Part shown: piece after piece, positions 43,399 to 51,896 of the stretch | Numbering within the stretch: position 1 is the stretch's first letter | Layout of the letters: each line of letters begins with the position of its first letter | Assembly (NCBI RefSeq): GCF_007183175.1 | Contig: NZ_AP019807.1 | Location: 186,001 to 250,000, forward strand | From: Microbulbifer sp. GL-2 | GTDB lineage: Bacteria; Pseudomonadota; Gammaproteobacteria; Pseudomonadales; Cellvibrionaceae | Direction of reading: 5' to 3' | DNA length: 64,000 nucleotides | The notes under the pieces: generated by a model | The model's input: only the letters and a program-made list of their open reading frames with translations | Told to the model about the DNA's origin: nothing | The model's database searches: none | Translations under genes and position numbers: made by a program

Positions 43399-43734
43399 GT
43401 GCCTGTAGAACCCCCTTTCAACGCTCCAGAAACAAATAGCAGCGCACTCGCCAGAATATACCGGGTTCTGGCCTCGATCCCTTCTGGCCGGGTGGTCACT
43501 TACGGGGACCTTGCTGAAATGGCAGGATATCCCCGGGCAGCTCGACTAGCAGGTCAAATTTTAAGAAAACTGCCTAAAGATACCAAGCTCCCCTGGCACA
43601 GGGTGATCAATGCCCAGGGGCGGATCTCGCTGCCCGAACCCGGAGCCTCCCGGCAGCGTAAACGCCTTGAACATGAGGGTATTATCTTGCTGAAGGGCCG
43701 CGTGGATATGGCCAAGTATCGCTGGAAACCCTGA
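43399..43734 (+). CDS. Alkyltransferase-like protein (ATL, MGMT-family without catalytic Cys)
   Basis: 111 residues. IYRVLASIPSGRVVTYGDLA and GYPRAARLAGQILR are the MGMT fold, and the active-site PCHR is replaced by PWHRVINAQGRIS, so Trp stands where the methyl-accepting Cys would be. ATL proteins bind O6-alkylguanine lesions and hand them to nucleotide excision repair. It is convergent with the AmpG gene and divergent from the DUF481 gene. Confidence 0.9.
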   Translation: MPVEPPFNAPETNSSALARIYRVLASIPSGRVVTYGDLAEMAGYPRAARLAGQILRKLPKDTKLPWHRVINAQGRISLPEPGASRQRKRLEHEGIILLKGRVDMAKYRWKP

Positions 43735-43772
43735 GCAACCCAAGCCAGGAAAACAACCATCTCAGGTAGGAT

Positions 43773-45050
43773 TCAGGCTTCCTCTGCAGCATCACCATTC
43801 CAAGGGGCGACAAAAAAGAGCAGTAGCATCCCCGGAATTGCCAGCACAGCGCACAAAAGAAAGAAATTGGTCCAACCTACAGTTTCAACCAGATACCCGG
43901 TAGAGGCGTTGGCAAAAGTCCTCGGTAGCGAGGTCAGTGCAGTAAACAGGGCAAACTGGGTAGCCGTATGCAATTTACTGGTTGTTCGGGCAATAAAAGC
44001 GATAAATACCGCCGTGCCGAGACCAACGCCCAAGTATTCAAAAGCAATCACGATTGCCAGCAACCATAGACTCGGCTTAAAGCCCGGTGTTCCCACCAGA
44101 TCTCCGTTGGCCTCGGATAAAATCATAAACCCGAAAATAGACACCAACTGAACAACACCAAATATCCACAGGCACTTATTGATCCCAATACGTACCATCA
44201 ATAACCCACCGAAAAATCCTCCGATCACCGCGGGCCAGAGCCCTGCATTTTTAGCCACAATGCCAATATCTGTATTGGTGTAACCCATATCCAGGTAATA
44301 CGGCGTCGCCAATGCCGTTGCCATGTTATCGCCGAGTTTGTAAAGAAACATAAAGGCGAGTACCAGCACAGCATGTTTTACCCCATTGCGATTAAAAAAC
44401 TCTACAAACGGCAATACGATCGCCTCGCGCAGTGTCCTGGGTGGCGCAGCCGGGTGCTGAGGTTCCGAAACCATCAAGGTCATGAATACTGCAACCAACA
44501 TAAATAATGCGGTTATCCAAAATACCTGATTCCAGGCCAGGTGATCCGAAAGAATAAGACTGAGAGAACCCGGTATCAGGCCTGAGACCCGGTAGGCGTT
44601 AGCATGAAAGGAATTCCCAAGTCCCAACTCATGATCCGGCAATATTTCCCGCCGAAACGCATCCAAGACGATATCCTGGCTGGCGCTGAAAAAAGCGACG
44701 CCAAAACACAGAGCAGCAATCGTCCAGATATTGAACTGCGGACTGAACATGCCCAAGGTGCCGATAAAAACAATCAGCAGCAATTGCATCACCAACATCC
44801 AGCCGCGGCGCCGCCCTAAAAGCGGGAAGGCGTAACGCTCCATTAACGGCGCCCACAGGAACTTCCAGGTGTAGGGCAACCCCAGCAGGGCGAAAATGCC
44901 AATAGTTGCCAGGTCTACGCCCTCGGAACGCAGCCAGGCCGGAACCAACTGAATCAGTACAAAAAGCGGCATTCCGGAGGAAAAGCCAGTACCGATACAG
45001 ATCAGCATGCGCCGGTTGAATACCGCCTCCCGAACTGTTTCGTGGGCCAT
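43773..45050 (-). CDS. ampG: AmpG-type muropeptide MFS permease (first copy)
   Basis: 425 residues with 12 hydrophobic segments. Family landmarks are GFSSGMPLFVLIQLVPAWLR at the start, IGIFALLGLPYTWKFLWAPL, LGRRRGWMLVMQ and SASQDIVLDAFRRE. AmpG imports GlcNAc-anhydromuramyl peptides from peptidoglycan turnover. A second copy lies 325 bp upstream on the same strand, and ampD/ampE are 5 kb away. Length is normal. Confidence 0.88.
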   Translation of the reverse strand: MAHETVREAVFNRRMLICIGTGFSSGMPLFVLIQLVPAWLRSEGVDLATIGIFALLGLPYTWKFLWAPLMERYAFPLLGRRRGWMLVMQLLLIVFIGTLGMFSPQFNIWTIAALCFGVAFFSASQDIVLDAFRREILPDHELGLGNSFHANAYRVSGLIPGSLSLILSDHLAWNQVFWITALFMLVAVFMTLMVSEPQHPAAPPRTLREAIVLPFVEFFNRNGVKHAVLVLAFMFLYKLGDNMATALATPYYLDMGYTNTDIGIVAKNAGLWPAVIGGFFGGLLMVRIGINKCLWIFGVVQLVSIFGFMILSEANGDLVGTPGFKPSLWLLAIVIAFEYLGVGLGTAVFIAFIARTTSKLHTATQFALFTALTSLPRTFANASTGYLVETVGWTNFFLLCAVLAIPGMLLLFFVAPWNGDAAEEA

Positions 45051-45374
45051 AGTTTGTCGCTTTTATTTGCAGATTATCATTCAGGGAGACTATGGCTCTC
45101 TCCGGCCACCGTATAGGTGGCCAATAGTGACGCCAGAGCACTTCCGGGACTTGCGTGGGAAATCAAAAATAGCGCCAGTCTCAAGTGGAAAAGCAATACA
45201 ACCACCATAGACACAAGACAGAGAAAATGCCCGCAGAGGGGCACTTATCCGATGAGGAATAGAGAGAGGGTTTACAGCTGAAATACAGGGAGGGTCACTT
45301 CAATCGCAAGGCCTACGCCCCTGCAGTAGAGCTACCTTAAACTGAGCAGCTCACGGGGCACCAAAGGACTATCT
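45051..45374. other. Intergenic region between the two AmpG genes
   Basis: About 325 bases with no gene seen. It presumably holds the promoter of the downstream ampG; no clear operator or terminator was found. Confidence 0.3.
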
Positions 45375-46742
45375 TCACGTCGTTCCAGAACTGGGTTGTG
45401 ACTCTTCTTCTCCCCACTCACGCTGTTCCCGCCTCCAAAAATAGATAGAGAGCAAGATGGCAGGAATACCCATTATCGCAGCGTAAACAAAGAAGTGAGC
45501 ATAACCCTGGGCATCCACCACAATTCCGGAGAAACCACTGATAAATTTGCCAGGCAAGGTCATCAGGGAGCTGAACAACGCATATTGAGTGGCGGTGTAT
45601 GCCTTATTGGCGAGACTGGAAAGATAGGCGACTAAAACAGCGTTGGCGATACCCCCACTGATATTGTCTGCACTGATCACTAGGGCAAGCCATGCCTTAT
45701 CGGGCCCAATCAATGCGAGCTGGGCAAACAGTAAATTGGTGCAGGCAACCATCACCGCTCCGAGGATCAGGGGGCGCAAGACGCCATAGCGCACCACTAA
45801 AAGTCCGCCGAGAAAAGAGCCGACAATCGTACAGAAGAATCCAAACAGCTTGCTGATTTCTGCGATTTCCGTTTTGGTGAAACCTAAATCCAAATAGAAG
45901 GGATTGGCCATCACCCCCATCGCAATATCGCTCAAGCGAAAAATACCGATAAACAGTAATAATACGAATGCAAAGCGACCATTACGCTTGAAAAACTCAA
46001 TAAAGGGACAGGCTACGGCCCGAATAAACCACTGCTTTAGTCGACTGTGCTCCCCCTTGCCCAACAGGCGCTCCGCCCACTCGCTCTGCAGTTCATCGGC
46101 CTCCTTGTTCACCTTGCTATGATCGGGCTCCGCAATTATCAAGGTGGTAATAACCCCAACTCCCATCAAAGCCGCCATCGCAAGATAAGCACTAGACCAA
46201 CTGTAATGATCAGCAATTAAGAACGATCCAGCCCCAGCAACCAACATTGCGACCCGGTAACCAAATACATAGTTGGCAGCCATGGCACCCTGATAGTCAT
46301 CATCCATAGCCTCTATTCGATAAGCATCGATTGCCACATCCTGTGAAGCCGAGCAGAAAGCAACCCACAAGGCGAGCAACGCCACATGCATCAGGGAGAG
46401 CTGGGGGTTAACACTGGCCATTCCCACCAGGCCAATAGCGATACCCAGTTGGGATACCAGCATCCAGCCACGACGTTTACCCAGCCTGTCGGTAAAAAAA
46501 GGCAAGCGCAAAAAGTCGATAATAGGTGCCCAGAGCACCTTGATCGAGAAGGTGATTCCCACCCAGGCGAAGAAACCAATCGCTGTTCGGCTAACACCGT
46601 AGTCCCGCAGCCAGGCGGTCAGGGTAGAAAATACCAATAAAAGTGGAAGGCCGGCAGAAAAGCCCAGGAAAAACATGGTGAGCACACGGGGCTTCAGGTA
46701 CGCCCTTAATGCCTGCCCCCATGTTAGTTGCTGCTGAGACAT
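45375..46742 (-). CDS. ampG: AmpG-type muropeptide MFS permease (second copy)
   Basis: 455 residues with 12 membrane spans. GFSAGLPLLLVFSTLTAWLR, GFFAWVGITFSIKVLWAPII, LGKRRGWMLVSQLG and SASQDVAIDAYRIE match AmpG. It shares the family pattern with the neighbour at 43773 but is divergent, so the duplication is old. Two AmpG paralogues occur in several gammaproteobacteria (AmpG and AmpP in Pseudomonas). Whether both import muropeptides is not visible. Confidence 0.87.
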   Translation of the reverse strand: MSQQQLTWGQALRAYLKPRVLTMFFLGFSAGLPLLLVFSTLTAWLRDYGVSRTAIGFFAWVGITFSIKVLWAPIIDFLRLPFFTDRLGKRRGWMLVSQLGIAIGLVGMASVNPQLSLMHVALLALWVAFCSASQDVAIDAYRIEAMDDDYQGAMAANYVFGYRVAMLVAGAGSFLIADHYSWSSAYLAMAALMGVGVITTLIIAEPDHSKVNKEADELQSEWAERLLGKGEHSRLKQWFIRAVACPFIEFFKRNGRFAFVLLLFIGIFRLSDIAMGVMANPFYLDLGFTKTEIAEISKLFGFFCTIVGSFLGGLLVVRYGVLRPLILGAVMVACTNLLFAQLALIGPDKAWLALVISADNISGGIANAVLVAYLSSLANKAYTATQYALFSSLMTLPGKFISGFSGIVVDAQGYAHFFVYAAIMGIPAILLSIYFWRREQREWGEEESQPSSGTT

Positions 46743-46837
46743 AATCTACCTTTCTCTTGGTGGCCTGTAACCGACCATAACGAGTCAACGCAGACAAATT
46801 GCCTGCGTATTGGCCAATAGTTAAGAGGCGACTTAAC

Positions 46838-47428
46838 TCAGTGGCCCCATAGAACTTCAAGTTCTGCTTCTGCCAATTTGTTGGCATTCACGTTGAAGCC
46901 CACTTTTGCAGGAGATGCATTTTCATCCAGCGGCAAAGAATCCACTTTCAGAGCATATACGCGGAAGCGATAACGGTGGTCACCGTGTCCTTTAGGTGGG
47001 CAGGCGCCGCCATATCCGGGGTTTCCGTAATCATTGCGACCCTGAACGGCTTCGGGAATCAAGCCATTCTTCAGGTCACCGGCGCCCTCTGGCAAGCTGG
47101 TAACGTCTGCCGGAATATTAAAGATTACCCAGTGCCACCAACCACTGCCCGTTGGCGCATCGGGATCGTAAACCGTTATCGCATAACTTTTGGTGCCTTC
47201 CGGGGCACCTTCCCAGCTCAGTTGTGGGGAGAGGTTTTCTCCACCACAGCCAGCATATACATGGGCTAACGGCATTTTTTTGCCGGGCTTCAATGAAGCG
47301 GAAGAGAGTGTCAGCTGCCCAGCCTGGGAGGCGGCAGCCACCAGAAAAAATACTGATGCTACAAAGTAATTGGCTAGCTTGCGGTAATTCAAGCAGTGAA
47401 ATCCTAGGTTCATATCCAATACTCTCAC
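46838..47428 (-). CDS. YbhB/YbcL-family (PEBP-like) secreted protein
   Basis: 196 residues with a signal peptide, ending near AAASQAG at residue 36. The PEBP fold is seen in CGGENLSPQLSWEGAPEGTK, YAITVYDPDAPTGSGWWHWV and GACPPKGHGDHRYRFRVYAL. These proteins bind phosphoryl or phosphatidyl ligands; bacterial roles are unclear. It is separated by 2 bp from the dehydratase gene on the same strand, so the two are likely co-transcribed. Confidence 0.88.
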   Translation of the reverse strand: MRVLDMNLGFHCLNYRKLANYFVASVFFLVAAASQAGQLTLSSASLKPGKKMPLAHVYAGCGGENLSPQLSWEGAPEGTKSYAITVYDPDAPTGSGWWHWVIFNIPADVTSLPEGAGDLKNGLIPEAVQGRNDYGNPGYGGACPPKGHGDHRYRFRVYALKVDSLPLDENASPAKVGFNVNANKLAEAELEVLWGH

Positions 47429-47430
47429 TT

Positions 47431-48417
47431 TTATTCTTCGACACTGGCAAACAGGTTTGAGACCTTGCCCAGATCCATATTGCCACCGGTCAATACAACC
47501 GCGACATTTTTGTTGCGAAAACGCGCACCATGCTCAAGTACGGCCGCAAACCCTACTGCCGCAGAGGGCTCAACCATTTGCTTGGTGCGAGTCCACAATA
47601 GTTGCATTGCCCGCACAATACCACTTTCCGAAACTGTCACAATATCCCGCACAGTACGGCGAATCACCTTGTAGTTTCGTTGCCCGAGAGTGGTACGGAG
47701 TCCATCAGCAATGGTGTTTGGCTGCTGGGTAGTAATATGGACACCGCCGCGCAGGGAGCGCTGGGCATCATCCGCACCGGCTGGCTCGGCACCGATTACC
47801 AGTACATCCGGAGCCAGCGCAGCCATCGCCAGGCCAATACCAGCGAGCAAACCGCCACCTCCCACAGGAGCCACAATCACATCGGGGGTAAAGCCCTGCT
47901 CTCGGCATTGCTGCACAATTTCCAAGGCAACCGTGCCCTGCCCTGCAATAATCCGGCTGTCGTCATAGGGCGGCACTATATGGGCACCCGTTTCCTGTAC
48001 CACTTTTTGCAGTGCCGCTTCCCGGTCTGCCAGGCTGGGACCACAAGTAATTATTTTCGCACCATAGCCCTCAACAGCCGCGCGCTTCGCATTCGGTGCT
48101 GTTTCCGGCATAACAACAATACAGGGCAGGCTCTGTTCCGCTGCAGCCCAAGCCAGGGCCGCGCCATGATTACCAGAGGAGTGGGTGGCCACCAATTCAG
48201 TTCCTTCAGGTAGGAGAGAAAGTGCATTGGTAGCGCCACGCGCTTTAAACGCACCCACTTTTTGCAGATGCTCGCACTTGAACCAAAGATTGGCACCACC
48301 CAGCTGATTGAGCAGTTGTGAGCTTATCAGGGGAGTTCGATGGACGGTTGTGGAGACAGTTTGTGCAGCACAAAAAATATCAGCACTGGTTGGCAGGTCG
48401 TTGCTATCCGAGGGCAT
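47431..48417 (-). CDS. PLP-dependent serine/threonine dehydratase-like enzyme
   Basis: 328 residues of the fold-type II family. The PLP Lys is in VGAFKARGATNAL near residue 54; ATHSSGNHGAALA is the Asn loop and VGGGGLLAGIGLA the phosphate loop. Length matches catabolic threonine ammonia-lyase (TdcB-like) or serine racemase, with no ACT domain. It probably deaminates threonine or serine to the 2-oxoacid. Overlapping context with the PEBP gene gives no further clue. Confidence 0.85.
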   Translation of the reverse strand: MPSDSNDLPTSADIFCAAQTVSTTVHRTPLISSQLLNQLGGANLWFKCEHLQKVGAFKARGATNALSLLPEGTELVATHSSGNHGAALAWAAAEQSLPCIVVMPETAPNAKRAAVEGYGAKIITCGPSLADREAALQKVVQETGAHIVPPYDDSRIIAGQGTVALEIVQQCREQGFTPDVIVAPVGGGGLLAGIGLAMAALAPDVLVIGAEPAGADDAQRSLRGGVHITTQQPNTIADGLRTTLGQRNYKVIRRTVRDIVTVSESGIVRAMQLLWTRTKQMVEPSAAVGFAAVLEHGARFRNKNVAVVLTGGNMDLGKVSNLFASVEE

Positions 48418-48525
48418 GGCTCTGTTGGTCTTCTAAATTTATTGTCGAATGTACCAATTCAGCGTCCCTAAAAACCAGCAAAATTCCCTTTTCACCAATA
48501 ACTTGCTGTAAATTTCTTGGCCATA

Positions 48526-49953
48526 CTATCGCTGCAGCATTTTCAACCACTTGAACTTTCGCTCGGTATAGGGCGCATAACGCAGGTCGACATCCAGAAT
48601 ATTCTTGCGCTTCATCACTGCCTTGTAGTGGCTGAAGGTTCTAAATCCATGCTCACCGTGATAACAGCCCATACCACTGGCACCCACCCCACCGAATGGC
48701 AGATCCTGGGCCAGCATAAACATCATGCAGTCATTAACGCAGGCATTGCCAGAACTACAGCGTGAAAGAATCCGCTCGGCAATGGCATCACTGCGGGTAA
48801 AGACATACAGCGCGAGCGGCTTTTCACGTTCGTTGACAAATGTCTCCACTTTTCCAAAGTCATCCAGTTCAATGACCGGCAGCAGCGGGCCAAAAATTTC
48901 CTCCTGCATCACCGGTGATTGCAAATTTACACAGCGCATCAGAGTTGGTGCCATATAGCGCTCATCCACATCCACATCACCGCCAAAAATCACTTCTCCA
49001 GCGCCGAGCAGATCTGCCAGCCGCAGTGTGTGCTGGGTATTCACTATGCGTCCATAGTCAGTACTTTGACGCGGGTTTTCACCAAACATGTCCCGCACCG
49101 CCTGCTGGATCGCGGGAACAAGTCGGTCGGCCGTATGCTTGGTGCAAAGCACATAATCTGGAGCGATGCAGGTCTGCCCGGCATTGGTGAACTTGCCCCA
49201 GGCTATGCGCCGCGCGGCCACGTCGATATCCGCATCATCGGCCACAATACAGGGGCTCTTGCCACCGAGTTCCAGGGTTATCGGTGTCAGGTGCTTGCTC
49301 GCTGCACTCATGATGATTTTGGCAACACGGCCACCACCGGTGTACATGATGTGATCCCAGCGCTGCTCCAAAAGGCCCGTAGTTTCGGCCACGCCTCCCT
49401 CAACGCAGGCAAAAGCATCATTATCCAGATATTGGGGCAACAGCTCCGCAACCAGGTGGGAAACTGCTGGGGATAGCTCTGAAGGTTTGACTACTGCACA
49501 GTTCCCGGCAGCAATGGCTGGCACCAGGGGCGACAGTAAAAGCTGTAGTGGGTAATTCCAGGCCCCGATGATCAACACCACACCGAGGGGTTCCGGCTGT
49601 ATATAGCTTTTCGCAGGCTGGGTGAGTAGTGGCGAAGAGACCTTACGAGGTCGAGCCCACTTTTTAAGATGCTTCAGAGTGTGGTCAATATCGCTATAAA
49701 GAAATGAAATCTCGGTCAGGTAGGCTTCCTGGGGAGCCTTGTGCAGGTCCTGCTGCAAGGCCTGAATAAAACGCGCTTCATTTTCAGAAAGCATGTTGCG
49801 CAGCTGGCTTAATTGGCGCCGCCTCCAGGCCAGCTCAGCAGTGCTTCCACTGCGGAAATATGCTCTTAACCCAGCGACTATTGCCGCGGAGGCCCTTTCA
49901 TCTGCAGCACTCAGATCTGACAACATTTGCACTTCCAGTAATGAAACATTCAA
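48526..49953 (-). CDS. Aldehyde dehydrogenase (coniferyl-aldehyde-dehydrogenase-like, ALDH3 type)
   Basis: 475 residues. Catalytic Glu in TLELGGKSPCIVADD near residue 228 and Cys in NAGQTCIAPDYVLC near 261; PLGVVLIIGAWNYPLQLLLS is the cofactor segment, and FGGVGASGMGCYHGEHGF is the C-terminal signature. It resembles the plus-strand paralogue at 8073-9518 but is quite divergent. It oxidises an aldehyde to an acid with NAD(P)+; the substrate is unknown. Confidence 0.88.
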   Translation of the reverse strand: MNVSLLEVQMLSDLSAADERASAAIVAGLRAYFRSGSTAELAWRRRQLSQLRNMLSENEARFIQALQQDLHKAPQEAYLTEISFLYSDIDHTLKHLKKWARPRKVSSPLLTQPAKSYIQPEPLGVVLIIGAWNYPLQLLLSPLVPAIAAGNCAVVKPSELSPAVSHLVAELLPQYLDNDAFACVEGGVAETTGLLEQRWDHIMYTGGGRVAKIIMSAASKHLTPITLELGGKSPCIVADDADIDVAARRIAWGKFTNAGQTCIAPDYVLCTKHTADRLVPAIQQAVRDMFGENPRQSTDYGRIVNTQHTLRLADLLGAGEVIFGGDVDVDERYMAPTLMRCVNLQSPVMQEEIFGPLLPVIELDDFGKVETFVNEREKPLALYVFTRSDAIAERILSRCSSGNACVNDCMMFMLAQDLPFGGVGASGMGCYHGEHGFRTFSHYKAVMKRKNILDVDLRYAPYTERKFKWLKMLQR

Positions 49954-50150
49954 ACCCTTCTTCCCTCAATGAGTATAAGCTGCCCGCTACCCGGTGATCC
50001 CCGGTGTGCTGCTGCGGGCGCAATCATCTGGAAAGGTGGTTAAAAGTCAAGCAGACCCTGGAATTATTCCTAAAAAATGAATCAAATTGAGAACAATTTA
50101 CTCAGACTGGCTGGTGCAGAGCGGCATCCCTGTACCAGGTAAACAAGGTA

Positions 50151-51026
50151 TCAGGCAAACAAGACCGCCAATGCCAGAACAGTAATCCACAGCAGCAAAG
50201 TTCTGGAAAGCAGGGACTGCAATCCCTCAATTTCTGCGCCACTCTGGCGCTGGACCTGGGAGAGGTCGGCAGTAGCGCTGCACTCACTTGCATCAATTCC
50301 CCCCAGCGCGCCTTCGAGGTAGGCCTCAAGAACTTGCGCGGTATCCCTCTCGCGACACATCAGGCACTGGCGCCAAGCCCGGTAACAGCCGGCAAAATTA
50401 CCCACAATGGCGAAACTGAGCCCCATGATACGCACCGGCAGCCACTCCAATAGCCAAAGCCAGTGGGTTGTAGTTGCCTCCCACTGTGTCTCACGGGCCC
50501 GCTCTGCAAAGAGTGCACTCAGGCGAAACAATAGAGCGCCCGGTATACCGAGTAAAATAAACCAGAAAAGCACAGCAAAGAGCCGTTCAAAAGCACTGTA
50601 GGCAGCTCCGCGAAAGACCTGTTCATGCAGGCACTTACCATCGGCTGGTGTTTCGTGGATATCCTGCAATAGAGGGGCAGCAGCTTCCGTAGCGCCTTTC
50701 AGGTCACCCCGGTACCAGCTGCGCAGGTAGGTACTCAGGGTATCGTTAAAATTGCCCCGCCCCAGACAATAAAGTAACAGTGGCACGCCAAGTAAAAGCA
50801 CACCCAAACCGCCTGCGCTGGACTCTACAACCGCCATCAACAGCGCCACCAACAAAACAGGAGGTAGAATACTGGCCCCCAGCAAAAGGCCTCCATTGGC
50901 CTGCAGCGTTGGTATCTGAGCTATTCGCGCACACCATTTATCGAACCATCCATCGCGGTGTAAAGGCTCACCAGAGCCCCAAATCTGTACCAAAGCCAAA
51001 GTGAATAAAACAATTAGCAAAGTCAT
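50151..51026 (-). CDS. ampE: AmpE-family membrane protein
   Basis: 291 residues with an N-terminal span and three to four later hydrophobic segments. LHRDGWFDKWCARI near residue 22, YCLGRGNFNDTLSTYLRSWY and HEQVFRGAAYSAFERLFAVL with FWFILLGIPGALLFRL are AmpE hallmarks. It lies 140 bp downstream of ampD on the same strand, the order known from enteric and Pseudomonas genomes. AmpE is a membrane sensor-like protein of uncertain function linked to beta-lactamase induction. Confidence 0.88.
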   Translation of the reverse strand: MTLLIVLFTLALVQIWGSGEPLHRDGWFDKWCARIAQIPTLQANGGLLLGASILPPVLLVALLMAVVESSAGGLGVLLLGVPLLLYCLGRGNFNDTLSTYLRSWYRGDLKGATEAAAPLLQDIHETPADGKCLHEQVFRGAAYSAFERLFAVLFWFILLGIPGALLFRLSALFAERARETQWEATTTHWLWLLEWLPVRIMGLSFAIVGNFAGCYRAWRQCLMCRERDTAQVLEAYLEGALGGIDASECSATADLSQVQRQSGAEIEGLQSLLSRTLLLWITVLALAVLFA

Positions 51027-51166
51027 AGTGATGCCGCGTCAGCCATAGACAAAATAAGGTGTACCGCCAAAGGGGCAGCGCAAAGGGAATCCGCCCGCCT
51101 CTCACATTGGCGGTTTGATTTTAAAGGTCATAAGGATGGTAATACCAGCGTCACTTGAATAAGTGT

Positions 51167-51757
51167 CTACTCAACAAGCCTGTCAAGTTCGTTCAGGTAG
51201 CGCTCCCAGTCGAAGCCGGGACCAGGGTCCAGTTTGCGCCCAGGTGCTATATCGGAATGGCTGGCTATTCTATCTACACCTATGGCGGGATAGGCCTGCA
51301 TAATGGCCGCGCTCACTTCTGCCAGCGCGTGGTACTGGGCATCAGTGTAAATATCCGTATCCAAGCCTTCAAGTTCGATCCCAATGGAAAAATCATTACA
51401 GTTGCCGCGCCCCTTGAATTCTGATTTTCCCGCGTGCCAGGCACGCCTGTCGAGGGGCACATATTGGGTGACGATACCGTCGCGATCAATAAGGATGTGT
51501 GCTGAGACCTGCAGTGCAGCAATCTCTGCAAAATAGGGATGTGCATCAATATCCAGCTGGCCCAGGAAAAAAGCATCGATATAGGGGCCACCGTACTGCC
51601 CCGGTGGCAGGCTGATGCTGTGGACCACCAAAAGATCCACTGGACAGTCTGCGGGCCGGCTGTTGCAGTGAGGACTGGGAACCCGACGCGCTCCGGATAA
51701 CCAGCCAGAATCCACTTGGTATTTCAATCTGCGATCTCCGTTCCAACGCACTACCAC
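51167..51757 (-). CDS. ampD: 1,6-anhydro-N-acetylmuramyl-L-alanine amidase AmpD
   Basis: 196 residues in the longest frame. The amidase_2 fold is marked by VDLLVVHSISLPPGQYGGPY (zinc His), HILIDRDGIVTQYVPLDRRA, NCNDFSIGIELEG and the second site HSDIAPGRKLDPGPGFDW with His and Asp ligands. It removes the peptide from anhydro-muropeptides brought in by AmpG, in the cytoplasm. Together with the two AmpG permeases in the window it makes a peptidoglycan recycling set; the GlcNAc operon could use the released sugar. Confidence 0.93.
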   Translation of the reverse strand: MVVRWNGDRRLKYQVDSGWLSGARRVPSPHCNSRPADCPVDLLVVHSISLPPGQYGGPYIDAFFLGQLDIDAHPYFAEIAALQVSAHILIDRDGIVTQYVPLDRRAWHAGKSEFKGRGNCNDFSIGIELEGLDTDIYTDAQYHALAEVSAAIMQAYPAIGVDRIASHSDIAPGRKLDPGPGFDWERYLNELDRLVE

Positions 51758-51896
51758 CCCGATCTATCCCAGGGCTTCAGCAGTTACCATTCTATGGAAG
51801 CGTTGATCGATATGCCAATCGCTTTAGATAGCTATCGCGACAGAAGCGAGCCACAGACAAGGGTCTGTCGGGAATCGGAGAAACCTATAGTCAAAC

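Noticed and set aside
8073..49953. The two ALDH3-type dehydrogenases as a recent duplication
   Set aside because: They lie 40 kb apart on opposite strands and differ strongly in sequence, so they are old paralogues rather than a recent event.
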